Of a stretch of DNA of 64,000 nt, positions 33,553 to 42,190 are shown piece after piece. The notes under the pieces are model-generated. The model was not told the DNA's origin and did not search any database. It saw nothing but the letters and a program-made list of their open reading frames with translations. A program made the translations under genes and the position numbers. How positions within the stretch are numbered: the stretch's first letter is position 1; the number at the start of each line of letters is the position of its first letter. The stretch is from a virus, in the IMG/VR virus record IMGVR_UViG_3300013014_001014, positions 1 to 64,000 of that record, one strand, 5' to 3'.

Positions 33553-36201
33553 TACCAGAACATTTTCGTTTCAAAGAAAGATAACATTATTCATTTGTGG
33601 GATGATACTAAAGGACATGTAACAGTTCCATATCGTCCATACGCATATCGCAAACGTGAAGGCGGAATGTATCGTAGTATTTATGGTGATGAATTAGAAA
33701 AAGTTTATAAATTTAATTCAAAAGACCCAAGCTTGTTTGAAAGTGATGTTCCAGCGGAAACTAGATTTTTAATAGATGCATACGAAGATAACGACGAACC
33801 ATCTGAAGGACATCGTGTTGTATATCTTGACATTGAGGTTAGTACTGAAGGCGGATTTCCAAATGTAGAAGAAGCTGATAAAGAAATTACAGCTATTGCT
33901 ATTTATGATAGTTTAACAGCTAAATATACAGCTTTCATCTTGGATAAAGAAAACAAGCTAAATGACTTTGTTAAAGAAAACGTAGAAGTACGTAGCTTTA
34001 CGGCTGAAGATAGTCTATTGATGCACTTTCTGACCAAATGGGAAGAAATTCAACCCACTATTAGTACTGGTTGGAACAGTGATAACTTCGACATGCCATA
34101 TCTGTTTCGTCGTATGAAGCACATTGTTGGGTCGAATAATGCAAAACGGCTGAGTCCAATTAAAGTTGCTTATATTAATGATTGGAATAAGAAAGTTATT
34201 GTTGCTGGGGTAACTCACTTGGATTATATGACACTTTACAAGAAGCTTAATATTAAACAAGAGGCTAGTTATGCTCTTGGAGCTATTGGTAAAAAGATTG
34301 TGGGTATGGAGAAGATTGCCTACAAAGGTAGTTTGGATGATTTGTATAAAGCTGATATCAACAAGTATATTGAATATAACTTGAATGACGTACAAATCAT
34401 TGTAGCACTAGAAAAGAAGTTACAGTTTATTGAATTGGCTAGGGCTATTTGTCACAAAGGACACGTTCCATATGAATGGTATGAAATGAGTTCTCGTTTT
34501 ATTGAAGGTGCTATTCTTATGTATCTGCGTCGTAAAGGACAAGTTGCTAAAAATAAATCATTGGATGGTCGTGACGAATATGAAACGCAAATGGAAGATA
34601 ATGAACAAGGTTTTGAAGGTGCTTATGTTAAGGCTCCTATTCCCGGTCGTTATGATTGGGTCTTTGATTTGGATCTTACATCGATGTATCCGAATATCAT
34701 CATCAGTCTTAATTTATCACCTGAAACTAAAGTAGCAGTAATCAATAAGATTGAATATGATGATTCTTATGTTGAAGATCGTACCAAAGAAATCCGTGAA
34801 GATTATGAGAATTTGGGTGATAGTGTTCAGAAGAAAACTCCATTTGCTCAATATCTTGATCAACGATTGTACGCATTTAATGCTCGGTTATTTGCTCAGA
34901 ACAAAATTGGTAAATATCACGTGGGTTCTACTGTATATACAAATGAAGAATTTAAACAGTTAATTACACAAACTAATTTGAGTGTTGCTAGTAATGGAGT
35001 AATGTGTAAACAAGATAAGACAGGAGTTATTCCGGAAATTCTAGTAAAATGGTTCGATGAACGTAAAGATCTTAGAAAACTAGCTAAAAAACATGCAGAT
35101 TTAAAAGAATGGGAAAAATATGAATTTTATGATGGTCGTCAAAAAGTACAAAAAGTATTACTTAATTCAATCTATGGTGTATTGGGTCTACCGATCTTTA
35201 GATTTTATGACAAGGATAATGCGAGCGCTGTTACCATAACAGGTCAAGATATTATCAAATCTACAGGTAAAGCTATTAATGAGTGTTTCAAACGTGCATT
35301 GGATGAAAAAGAAGGAGATTGGGTTATTTACACCGATACAGATAGTTGCTTTGCCAGTGCATTACCCATCATTAAAAAGAATATGCCTGATATTGATCTA
35401 AATGATGAAAAGGCAATGACTGAGGCTATTCTAAAAGTAACTGGTGATGTACAATCATTTGTCAATAAGTTTTATGATGTAATGGCAAAACGATATTTCA
35501 ATATTGAAAAACATCGATTTGATGCAAAACAAGAAGTTATTGCCAAGACTAGTTTTTGGTTAGCTAAGAAACGTTACGCTCAGTTTATTGTTAACAAAGC
35601 CGGTATTGAATGTGATGAAATGGAAGTAAAAGGTATTGACGTAGTTCGTACTAGTTTTCCAATTCAATTTCGTAAGTTTATGCAAAAATTCTTGGATGAT
35701 ATGTTGCGCAAACTTCCAAAAGAACAAATTGACGTAAGCATTCTTGAATTTAAAGATAAGATGCCTACTTATCCTGTTATTGAGATTGCTAAGAATACCA
35801 GTGTTAAGTTTAAGAGTCAGAGTGGTGAAACTGATTATAATCCAAAGACTAGACATCCGTTTCAGTTTATGGATGGTACGCCGGCTCAAGCTAAAGCTGC
35901 TTTGGCTTATAACGATTTGTTAAAGATTTGGAAGTTGGACAAAGATGTTCCGCCGATATTCCATGGTCAAAAGATTAAGTGGGTATATTTAAAACAAAAT
36001 GAATATGGTGTTGAGGGTATTGCTATGAAAGCTGACGGTACTGATCCAGATCGTGTTATTGCATTTATTGAACAATATGTAGATAGAAATGCTATGTATG
36101 AACAAGAACTTAAAGGTAAGTTGTTGGATTTTTATAATGTGTTGAATTGGAGTTGGCCAAATGAAACAGATGTTAAATTGGAAGAGTTTTTTAGTTTTTA
36201 A
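33550..36201 (+). CDS. 43: DNA polymerase, family B (T4 gp43-like), probable AUU start
   Basis: 883 aa if read from ATT 33550, close to T4 gp43 (898 aa). Exonuclease motifs: YLDIEVS near residue 91, GWNSDNFDMPYL near 169, YNLNDV near 275. Polymerase motifs: A as DLTSMYPNI near 375, B as KVLLNSIYG near 538, C as YTDTDS near 593. The first ATG/GTG/TTG in frame is TTG 33595, with no ribosome site, and it would cut off 15 residues (YQNIFVSKKDNII...) that look like the normal N-terminal strand of phage polymerases. The AUU start, behind a perfect AAGGAGG, is therefore preferred. It replicates the phage genome with the clamp and loader encoded downstream. Confidence 0.95.
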   Translation: MYQNIFVSKKDNIIHLWDDTKGHVTVPYRPYAYRKREGGMYRSIYGDELEKVYKFNSKDPSLFESDVPAETRFLIDAYEDNDEPSEGHRVVYLDIEVSTEGGFPNVEEADKEITAIAIYDSLTAKYTAFILDKENKLNDFVKENVEVRSFTAEDSLLMHFLTKWEEIQPTISTGWNSDNFDMPYLFRRMKHIVGSNNAKRLSPIKVAYINDWNKKVIVAGVTHLDYMTLYKKLNIKQEASYALGAIGKKIVGMEKIAYKGSLDDLYKADINKYIEYNLNDVQIIVALEKKLQFIELARAICHKGHVPYEWYEMSSRFIEGAILMYLRRKGQVAKNKSLDGRDEYETQMEDNEQGFEGAYVKAPIPGRYDWVFDLDLTSMYPNIIISLNLSPETKVAVINKIEYDDSYVEDRTKEIREDYENLGDSVQKKTPFAQYLDQRLYAFNARLFAQNKIGKYHVGSTVYTNEEFKQLITQTNLSVASNGVMCKQDKTGVIPEILVKWFDERKDLRKLAKKHADLKEWEKYEFYDGRQKVQKVLLNSIYGVLGLPIFRFYDKDNASAVTITGQDIIKSTGKAINECFKRALDEKEGDWVIYTDTDSCFASALPIIKKNMPDIDLNDEKAMTEAILKVTGDVQSFVNKFYDVMAKRYFNIEKHRFDAKQEVIAKTSFWLAKKRYAQFIVNKAGIECDEMEVKGIDVVRTSFPIQFRKFMQKFLDDMLRKLPKEQIDVSILEFKDKMPTYPVIEIAKNTSVKFKSQSGETDYNPKTRHPFQFMDGTPAQAKAALAYNDLLKIWKLDKDVPPIFHGQKIKWVYLKQNEYGVEGIAMKADGTDPDRVIAFIEQYVDRNAMYEQELKGKLLDFYNVLNWSWPNETDVKLEEFFSF

Positions 36202-36206
36202 TTATT

Positions 36207-36614
36207 ATGAAAAAGTATAGAGATTTAGTAAATATACCCGAGGAGGGATGTTCATTGGAATTAAAAACTGGTTGTGATACTGTTGTTGCACGTAAATACG
36301 AACGTATAGTAATTGGTCAACGTGGATCATATGTAGAATTCACAACAAATCAGATATTATGTGATAAATTGTTTATTCCAAAAAATCAGTTGTATAGACT
36401 AAGTGATCCTAAAGTTTATTATATTGAATTTAGAACAAATGATAGTAGCAATGTAAAAGTATATTATCAAATGAGAACTGCCGCATATGCTGATTATAAA
36501 ATTGGTTGTTTTTATATATCCCCAGATGATTTATATGTTAACGGCATTAAGTGTCTAACATCTGTAGACGATTTATGTAAAGCATCCGAAGAATTTTTCG
36601 ATTTTAAAATGTAA
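36207..36614 (+). CDS. Hypothetical protein, 135 aa
   Basis: Not recognised. Mixed beta-type protein; the N-terminal YRDLVNIPEEGCSLELKTG and the central ERIVIGQRGSYVEFTT look like a real folded domain. Its ATG is five bases after the polymerase stop, without a Shine-Dalgarno, so it is probably translated from the polymerase mRNA. Its stop abuts the next ATG directly. A replication accessory role is possible from position only. Confidence 0.55.
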   Translation: MKKYRDLVNIPEEGCSLELKTGCDTVVARKYERIVIGQRGSYVEFTTNQILCDKLFIPKNQLYRLSDPKVYYIEFRTNDSSNVKVYYQMRTAAYADYKIGCFYISPDDLYVNGIKCLTSVDDLCKASEEFFDFKM

Positions 36615-37409
36615 ATGGACAAAAATAGAATAGCAATATTAATTACAGGATTGCCAAGATTGACATTTGATGTAAAATCGAATATATTCGATTTCTTTAT
36701 TAGTAAAGAATTGAAAGATAAAGTCGATTTATTTTTTTGTACTTGGTTTGATGATAATTGTAATTTTAAAAAATTACAAGAAGAAATGGATTTTAAGGTA
36801 TTAGATGTTTCGACGCAATCTTTATACACCAATAGTTATTTAATTAAAGATTTTAACAATTTTAATAATTTTTGTAAAACGTATAAAAATGAAGATCCTT
36901 ATTATATACTATATAGTTTACCCTATTATATAAACAGTTCACCGTTAAATTCTATGTATCAGATTTACCAAATAAATAGAGGATTTAATATAATAAAAAA
37001 TTATAGTTTGGTTAACAATATTAAATATGATATTATTATACGCACACGAATCGATGTAGAATTTTTACATACATTTACACCTGATTTATATGATAAAACT
37101 ATAAAAAGTAAAAACACTTTTTTTGGTAGAAATTGGACATGTGAGAAAACTGATGCAATTGGATTTTATAATTACGCCAATAATTGGGTTGACGATCTAT
37201 ACTTTCATGCTAATTTTGAATCATTTGAAAAAATTTCATCAATTTATGATGAATATTACGATTTATCTATAAAACATAATACGTGGATATCTCATGTTTT
37301 GTTATATCAATTTTTAAAACGTAATAATATGACTTTTGAAAAATCACCAATTAAAACGTTGGTAAGGCGAGATGGCGGTGGATGGGATATGACTCTGTTT
37401 AATTTTTAA
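36615..37409 (+). CDS. Glycosyltransferase-like protein, RxRxD family, copy 1
   Basis: 264 aa. ILITGLPRLTFDV at the start and KYDIIIRTRIDVEFLH near residue 137 match the gene at 37415 and the N-terminal domain of the fused protein at 21358. DIIxRxRxD resembles a displaced GT-A DxD. This group is found in LPS and capsule loci without an assigned reaction. It is wedged between polymerase and clamp genes, breaking the T4-type order, and its AT content is high with many Asn/Tyr/Ile codons, as in the main glycan operon. Confidence 0.55.
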   Translation: MDKNRIAILITGLPRLTFDVKSNIFDFFISKELKDKVDLFFCTWFDDNCNFKKLQEEMDFKVLDVSTQSLYTNSYLIKDFNNFNNFCKTYKNEDPYYILYSLPYYINSSPLNSMYQIYQINRGFNIIKNYSLVNNIKYDIIIRTRIDVEFLHTFTPDLYDKTIKSKNTFFGRNWTCEKTDAIGFYNYANNWVDDLYFHANFESFEKISSIYDEYYDLSIKHNTWISHVLLYQFLKRNNMTFEKSPIKTLVRRDGGGWDMTLFNF

Positions 37410-37414
37410 ATTTT

Positions 37415-38200
37415 ATGAAAATAGCATTTTGTTTTTCGGGAATGTGTAGATCTATAGAAGAAACTAAAGATCAATGGTTATCTATTATGGATGGATATGA
37501 CGTTGATGTGTATGGTAGTTTTTGGGATATTAATGATAAAAATGAATCTGGGAATATAGAAAAATTTACCGAAATATATAAACCAAAACAAGTAGATATT
37601 GAAAATTTTAAATCATTTGATGAAACCACATTAAATATGTTTCGTGAAAATTTAAAAATTCCATGCGACTTAAACGAATATACACAAAAATATGTGTACA
37701 ATTTGAACGTTGTAAGTATGTTTTATAAAATATGGCGAGTAAACATGTTAGCTAATAGTCAAAATTATGATATAATTGTTCGATGTAGAACAGATTTGTT
37801 TCCAAAAGATAAAGTCGATTTTCAAATAAATGATATGTTAAATTTGCCAGTGGGATATACGTGGATTAGCCATTGGAAAAATTCAGGAGGACCATCTGAT
37901 CTTTTTGCATATGGCAACAAAGAAATAATGAATTTTTACTCATCTATTTTTATGTACATGACTCATTATCATAGAATGGGTCATTATTTTTTTGTTAATG
38001 AACAATTTGTTAAATTAAGATTAGTAGAAAAAAATATAAAAATTAGATTTTTACCAATTAAAATGATGATTTTTGATCACTGGCATAATCATTTTGATCC
38101 AGCGTTTCAAGATCCTAGCTTTAAAGAACTTATTATGACTAGCACCGATTATTTACCGGTCGATCCAGATATTGAATATTCATTTTATAAAAATATATAA
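37415..38200 (+). CDS. Glycosyltransferase-like protein, RxRxD family, copy 2
   Basis: 261 aa. FCFSGMCRSIEETKDQW at the start, then VYGSFWDIND near residue 31, and YDIIVRCRTDLFPKD near 119. The C-terminal SGGPSDLFAYGNKEIMNFY matches the tail found in this family (polysaccharide biosynthesis, unknown donor). It follows copy 1 by five bases and is a diverged paralogue. Both probably act in the same glycan pathway as the large operon on the other strand. Confidence 0.6.
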   Translation: MKIAFCFSGMCRSIEETKDQWLSIMDGYDVDVYGSFWDINDKNESGNIEKFTEIYKPKQVDIENFKSFDETTLNMFRENLKIPCDLNEYTQKYVYNLNVVSMFYKIWRVNMLANSQNYDIIVRCRTDLFPKDKVDFQINDMLNLPVGYTWISHWKNSGGPSDLFAYGNKEIMNFYSSIFMYMTHYHRMGHYFFVNEQFVKLRLVEKNIKIRFLPIKMMIFDHWHNHFDPAFQDPSFKELIMTSTDYLPVDPDIEYSFYKNI

Positions 38201-38220
38201 GAAATTTAGACGTTCTACAT

Positions 38221-38241
38221 AAATCATCGGAGGATTTTTTT
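38221..38241 (+). terminator. Possible weak terminator
   Basis: AAATC pairs with GATTT across a 7-nt loop, followed by a T-run, just after the glycosyltransferase-like gene and before the clamp promoter. The stem is only five base pairs. Confidence 0.3.
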
Positions 38242-38258
38242 AATTTTACATTATAACC

Positions 38259-38287
38259 TTGACAAAAACAAAAAGATAGACTACACT
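38259..38287 (+). promoter_or_regulatory. Sigma70-type promoter of the sliding-clamp gene
   Basis: TTGACA (38259-38264), 17-nt spacer, TACACT (38282-38287), eight bases before the ATG at 38296. An overlapping CACTTATA (38284-38291) is one base off the late-type box, so the clamp could be expressed both early and late. Confidence 0.55.
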
Positions 38288-38295
38288 TATAGAGT

Positions 38296-39033
38296 ATGAA
38301 GAAACAAACAATTAATACATTTATCGACAAGTATTCTCTCAACGGAACCATTGAAAGCGTAAAATGGGTCATTGACAGTGCAAACAAACAAATCAAAACC
38401 GCTTCAATCAGTGATGATAAGAACGTACTTTCGTTCGTGGTTATCAAAGATAGTGCTGGTTTGAATGATGCTGAGATTGGCATCAATGATACAGCTAAGT
38501 TAAAGAAGCTTCTAAGTGTTTTGAATGACGAAGTAAATATCTCATTTAATATGCGTGAAGATAAGATCGTATCAATTTCTCTAACCGGGGAAAGTACTGA
38601 TGTACAGTATGTTACAGCTGATCTAAGTGTAATTCCTAAAGTGCCTGAACTTAAGAAGTTACCTCCATTTAATTTGGAGATTCCTCTTACTAAAGAATTT
38701 GTTACTACATTCGTAAAAGCTAAGAATGCTTTGAGTGATGTAGATACTTTGACTTTTACCAAAGATAAGAAAGATAAACTAAAACTAGTTATTGGGTTTA
38801 GTAGTGTAAATAGCAATCGTATCAGTATAGATTTTAAGCCAACGGAAGGTAAAGATACTCTTGGTAAGACTATTCATTTTAGTGCTAAATATTTAAAAGA
38901 GATTCTAACTAGCAATAATGACTGTGAAAATGCAGTATTAAAGATCAGTGACGCTGGTATTGCACACGTTGAGTTTAATAACGACGTATTTAACAGTAGC
39001 TATTACTTGGTTGAAATCAAGAACGTTGACTAA
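38296..39033 (+). CDS. 45: Sliding clamp, T4 gp45-like
   Basis: 245 aa (T4 gp45 is 228). It lies directly upstream of the clamp loader, as in T4, and shows the alternating beta/helix pattern of a processivity ring: KDSAGLNDAEIGIND, FNMREDKIVSISLTG, STDVQYVTADLS, and the C-terminal VEFNNDVFNSSYYLVEIK. The clamp tethers the polymerase to DNA and in T4 also activates late transcription. The ATG has no Shine-Dalgarno and lies almost at the predicted transcription start. Codon use is less extreme than in the flanking glycosyltransferases. Confidence 0.8.
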   Translation: MKKQTINTFIDKYSLNGTIESVKWVIDSANKQIKTASISDDKNVLSFVVIKDSAGLNDAEIGINDTAKLKKLLSVLNDEVNISFNMREDKIVSISLTGESTDVQYVTADLSVIPKVPELKKLPPFNLEIPLTKEFVTTFVKAKNALSDVDTLTFTKDKKDKLKLVIGFSSVNSNRISIDFKPTEGKDTLGKTIHFSAKYLKEILTSNNDCENAVLKISDAGIAHVEFNNDVFNSSYYLVEIKNVD

Positions 39034-39039
39034 TATTAT

Positions 39040-39996
39040 ATGAACTTCTTTTCTGAAGAAACAGAAACACAGTCATCAGCTCACACTCTTTGGGCTGAAA
39101 AGTATCGTCCAAGTAATGTGGAGGATTATATTTGTGATAGTCATTTGAAAGACATTTTGAATGAGTTCATCAAACGAAAAGATATCCCACATTTATTGTT
39201 TCATGGCGGAGCTGGTACTGGTAAGACTACTCTTGCTAAGATTTTGACCAAGAACATTCCATCCGACGTAATTTATATTAATGCTAGTGATACTAACGGC
39301 ATTGAAATGGTACGTACCAGAATCAAAGGGTTCGCTGGGTCTACTGGATTTCAAGCATTAAAGATTGTTATTCTGGATGAAGCTGACTTTTTCACTACCG
39401 AAGCTCAAGCAGCTCTTCGTAATCTGATGGAAACATATAGTCAGTCTACACGGTTCATTTTAACATGTAATTATGTAGAAAAGATTATTAAACCATTGAT
39501 CAGTCGTTGTCAAGTCTTTGAGATTGAACCACCTACAAAGAAAGATGTAGCTGTTTATGTACGTAACATTCTTGACAAAGAATCGGTTAAGTATGAACTA
39601 TCAGATTTGAAGATTGTATTGGATAATTTTTATCCTGACATTCGTAAAGTAATTAATTATTTACAACAGAGTAGTACTAGTGGTAGTCTTAAACTGGTCA
39701 AGACGCAGAATGCGAGTGTTGACTTAAAATCTAGTTTGATTTCTATTTTGAATGGTAGTAAAACAAATTCAAAAGCATTTAATGAGATCAGACAGTTGGT
39801 AGCAGATGCTGGAACAAAAACATTTGATGAATTGTATAGCGAATTATATGATAAAGCTAGTGATTTTGCTCCTGGTAAAGAAGTGCAAGTAATTATTGAA
39901 GTAGCCGAATATGTATATCAGAGTAGCATGGTTGTAGATAAAGAAATTACATTTATGGCTTGTATTGCTAAATTGATAAAAACAATCAATAAATGA
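39040..39996 (+). CDS. 44: Clamp-loader large subunit, T4 gp44-like AAA+ ATPase
   Basis: 318 aa, the same size as T4 gp44. Walker A is HGGAGTGKTTLAK near residue 55, Walker B VILDEADFF near 110, sensor 1 ILTCNYVEKII near 140 and the arginine-finger SRCQVFEI near 153. The N-terminal WAEKYRPSNVEDY is the hallmark of RFC/gp44 loaders. It opens the clamp ring using ATP, with the gp62-like subunit encoded far away at 6477. It overlaps the following GT4 gene by four bases. Confidence 0.95.
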   Translation: MNFFSEETETQSSAHTLWAEKYRPSNVEDYICDSHLKDILNEFIKRKDIPHLLFHGGAGTGKTTLAKILTKNIPSDVIYINASDTNGIEMVRTRIKGFAGSTGFQALKIVILDEADFFTTEAQAALRNLMETYSQSTRFILTCNYVEKIIKPLISRCQVFEIEPPTKKDVAVYVRNILDKESVKYELSDLKIVLDNFYPDIRKVINYLQQSSTSGSLKLVKTQNASVDLKSSLISILNGSKTNSKAFNEIRQLVADAGTKTFDELYSELYDKASDFAPGKEVQVIIEVAEYVYQSSMVVDKEITFMACIAKLIKTINK

Positions 39997-41093
39997 TAAA
40001 GAAAGTATCAAGTATAGTTAGTAGTAAACCAGTTATTCTGCCATCTGTCAAAATAAACGATGTAGGCACAATTAAATATATTGGTCAAAGCGGCACTAGC
40101 GGTTATGCTAGTGCCGCTAAAGGCTATTTAGCAGACTATGTATTACGTAATATATCTGTTAATTGGACTCAATTATTATTTGATAATAGCAACAATGATA
40201 GAAATTATTATGTAGACGCTTTGGCAGAAAGTGTAATTGGAATATCGTATGATAGTTACGATACTGTAATCTTACATAGTACTCCAGACATTTGGAATGA
40301 TTTATTGTTAACACATAATAATAAAGTTAAAAATGTAGTTGGATATTGTACGTGGGAAACAAATAAGCTACCATCAAAGTGGGTTAGTTATATTAATAAC
40401 GTACCGGAAGTTTGGGTTCCATCCATCTTTAATAAAGAATGTTTTATGAATTCTGGTGTGAATTCTAATATAAAAGTAGTACCTCATATATGGCATCATC
40501 AGAATTTAATTAATAAAGACAGTATAACCATATATGATCATGTAAGAAATGTAGTACCCAAAAACAAATATACATTTTATAGTATAGGCGAATTAAATTT
40601 TAGAAAAGGTATAGAAGATTTAGTAACCGTATTTGATAAATTTAATGATGATTATCCAGATACTCAGCTTTTAATTAAAGTTCATTACAGAGATTATCAA
40701 CCCGTCAATAGACAGTATTGTATTAACACTATTAATAAATTAACTAATAAGTTGGGTACATCTATTCATATTATACTAGATAATTTAAGTAATAGGGATA
40801 TATTAGGATTACATAGTTTTGGAGATTGTTATGTTAGTTTGAACAAAGGTGAAGGATTTGGATTAACTATATTTGATGCTTTTAATTATGGCAAAAAAGT
40901 AATTACTACTGGATATGGTGGTCAAGTAGATTATCTTGGTTTAGATTATGATGGATTGGTAAAATATAAAATAGATAAAGTAAGTGGTATGGAATCGTTT
41001 AGTACTAATTATTCAGTAGATCAAGAATGGGCATATCCGGATTTGGAGCATGTTTACGAATTAATGAAAAAATGTTATGATAATCAATTTTAA
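39993..41093 (+). CDS. Glycosyltransferase family 4
   Basis: 366 aa. YIGQSGTSGYASAAKGYL near residue 28 is the acceptor-side glycine loop, GYCTWETNKLPSKWVSYIN near 122, and SLNKGEGFGLTIFDAFNYGK near 283 the donor site with its E-x7-type spacing. It is a close relative of the enzyme at 53805. The ATG overlaps the clamp-loader stop (ATGA), so the transferase is made from the replication transcript. A GC-rich 12-bp perfect hairpin lies inside its coding sequence at 40089-40118. Confidence 0.85.
   Translation: MIKKVSSIVSSKPVILPSVKINDVGTIKYIGQSGTSGYASAAKGYLADYVLRNISVNWTQLLFDNSNNDRNYYVDALAESVIGISYDSYDTVILHSTPDIWNDLLLTHNNKVKNVVGYCTWETNKLPSKWVSYINNVPEVWVPSIFNKECFMNSGVNSNIKVVPHIWHHQNLINKDSITIYDHVRNVVPKNKYTFYSIGELNFRKGIEDLVTVFDKFNDDYPDTQLLIKVHYRDYQPVNRQYCINTINKLTNKLGTSIHIILDNLSNRDILGLHSFGDCYVSLNKGEGFGLTIFDAFNYGKKVITTGYGGQVDYLGLDYDGLVKYKIDKVSGMESFSTNYSVDQEWAYPDLEHVYELMKKCYDNQF
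40089..40118 (+). other. GC-rich perfect inverted repeat inside a GT4 gene
   Basis: AGCGGCACTAGC (40089-40100), loop GGTTAT, GCTAGTGCCGCT (40107-40118). The stem has 12 perfect pairs, eight of them G-C, in an otherwise AT-rich gene. No T-run follows. It encodes the SGTSGYASAA loop region. Confidence 0.7.
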
Positions 41094-41439
41094 CCAGTTA
41101 GACAAATTAAGAAAAAATGTTCAATTTTTGGAAGGTACATTTTCATTAGAAAAAGATCGTAATTTTTCTTGGATATGGACATCTAAAGTTGTAAATGGAA
41201 TTGTTTCAAATATTAATGACATTACTATTAAAGCATTTAGTGAAATTGATAATAATTTATTTTACGATAATAATAGTATAGAAATTAAATCCAATTGTCT
41301 CAATATTATTAAACTTAACACATCTGGAAAAGAAGAATTCAGCTTTCGACTAGAAAACGCATTTATTCCGGAGAATGATAATAGAGAACTTGGATTGAAA
41401 ATCGTAGGCATTTTAGTGGATGGAGAAGTAATATTTTAA
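41077..41439 (+). CDS. Hypothetical beta-rich protein, 120 aa
   Basis: Unassigned. The pattern FSLEKDRNFSWIWTSKVVNG, a central IEIKSNCLNIIKLNTSG and the end NRELGLKIVGILVDG resembles small beta-sandwich modules that accompany glycosyltransferases in surface-glycan loci, but no family name can be given. It overlaps the upstream GT4 gene by 17 bases and is followed after 31 bases by the radical SAM gene. Confidence 0.5.
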   Translation: MIINFNQLDKLRKNVQFLEGTFSLEKDRNFSWIWTSKVVNGIVSNINDITIKAFSEIDNNLFYDNNSIEIKSNCLNIIKLNTSGKEEFSFRLENAFIPENDNRELGLKIVGILVDGEVIF

Positions 41440-41470
41440 TACGAAATGTATACAAGTCCCACAAGAAAAT

Positions 41471-42190
41471 ATGACACGTTTATATCCAAAATCGCTTAAC
41501 ATAGAAACTACATCAATTTGCAATTTAAAATGTGTAATGTGTACTCAGTCAGCTGAAGATTTTGGAAGAGCTAAAGTTCATTTGTCCGAGAACACTTTGG
41601 AACAATTAAAACCGTATATATTAAATGCGGAATTTATACAATTGCATGGAATTGGAGAACCAACTTTAAGTCCATCATTCTGGAAATGTTTAGAAGTATT
41701 AAACAATAATAGTTGGTCATCTACTAATACTAATTTGGTGAGTTTATCCGAAGAAAAAATGATAAAATTAGTTAATTCTTCGTTAAAACATTTGAGTGTT
41801 TCTATTGATTCCCCTAATGTCGAAACATACTCTAAAATAAGAGGCGCAAATCTTAATAATGTAATTGAAAATATTAAAAAATTAATGTCTTATAAAGAAC
41901 AATATAAGTCGAATTTAACAATCACATTAAACATGACATTAATGAGAGAAAATATTTTGGAATTGAAAGATGCAATAGATTTATGTGTAGATCTTAATAT
42001 AAACATATTAGATACTTGGCCATTGAATAATTGGGAAGGTGAACAGTTTAATAGGCAAATTAGAAATTGGACTTTTAATTATGAAGATCAATTACCTTGG
42101 AAGTTTCAAGAACTATATAACGATGAAATTGATAAAATATCAATTTATGCAAATGAAAAAAATATTAAATTTACTTATCATAAAATATGA
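41471..42190 (+). CDS. Radical SAM enzyme core (split from its SPASM domain)
   Basis: 239 aa. CNLKCVMC at residues 17-24 gives the CxxxCxxC motif that binds the SAM-cleaving 4Fe-4S cluster. FIQLHGIGEPTLSP near 53 is the glycine-rich SAM site, and SVSIDSPNVETYSKIRG near 112 the family's third strand. The sequence continues to the end of the barrel and stops where a SPASM domain would begin; that domain is encoded by the next gene, which overlaps it by four bases (ATGA). Likely roles are peptide or sugar modification. Confidence 0.85.
   Translation: MTRLYPKSLNIETTSICNLKCVMCTQSAEDFGRAKVHLSENTLEQLKPYILNAEFIQLHGIGEPTLSPSFWKCLEVLNNNSWSSTNTNLVSLSEEKMIKLVNSSLKHLSVSIDSPNVETYSKIRGANLNNVIENIKKLMSYKEQYKSNLTITLNMTLMRENILELKDAIDLCVDLNINILDTWPLNNWEGEQFNRQIRNWTFNYEDQLPWKFQELYNDEIDKISIYANEKNIKFTYHKI

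Noticed and set aside
33595-33597. TTG as the DNA polymerase start
   Set aside because: It has no ribosome-binding site and would remove a conserved-looking N-terminal strand; the AUU with AAGGAGG 45 bases upstream fits better.
34015-34395. 126-aa minus-strand frame within DNA polymerase
   Set aside because: Shadow of the polymerase coding sequence; no motif and no start context. The same holds for the plus-strand frames at 34502 and 34751.
38139-38816. 225-aa minus-strand frame opposite the sliding clamp
   Set aside because: It lies wholly antisense to the clamp gene, has an odd Ser/Leu-rich composition and no start signals; the clamp is clearly the real gene.
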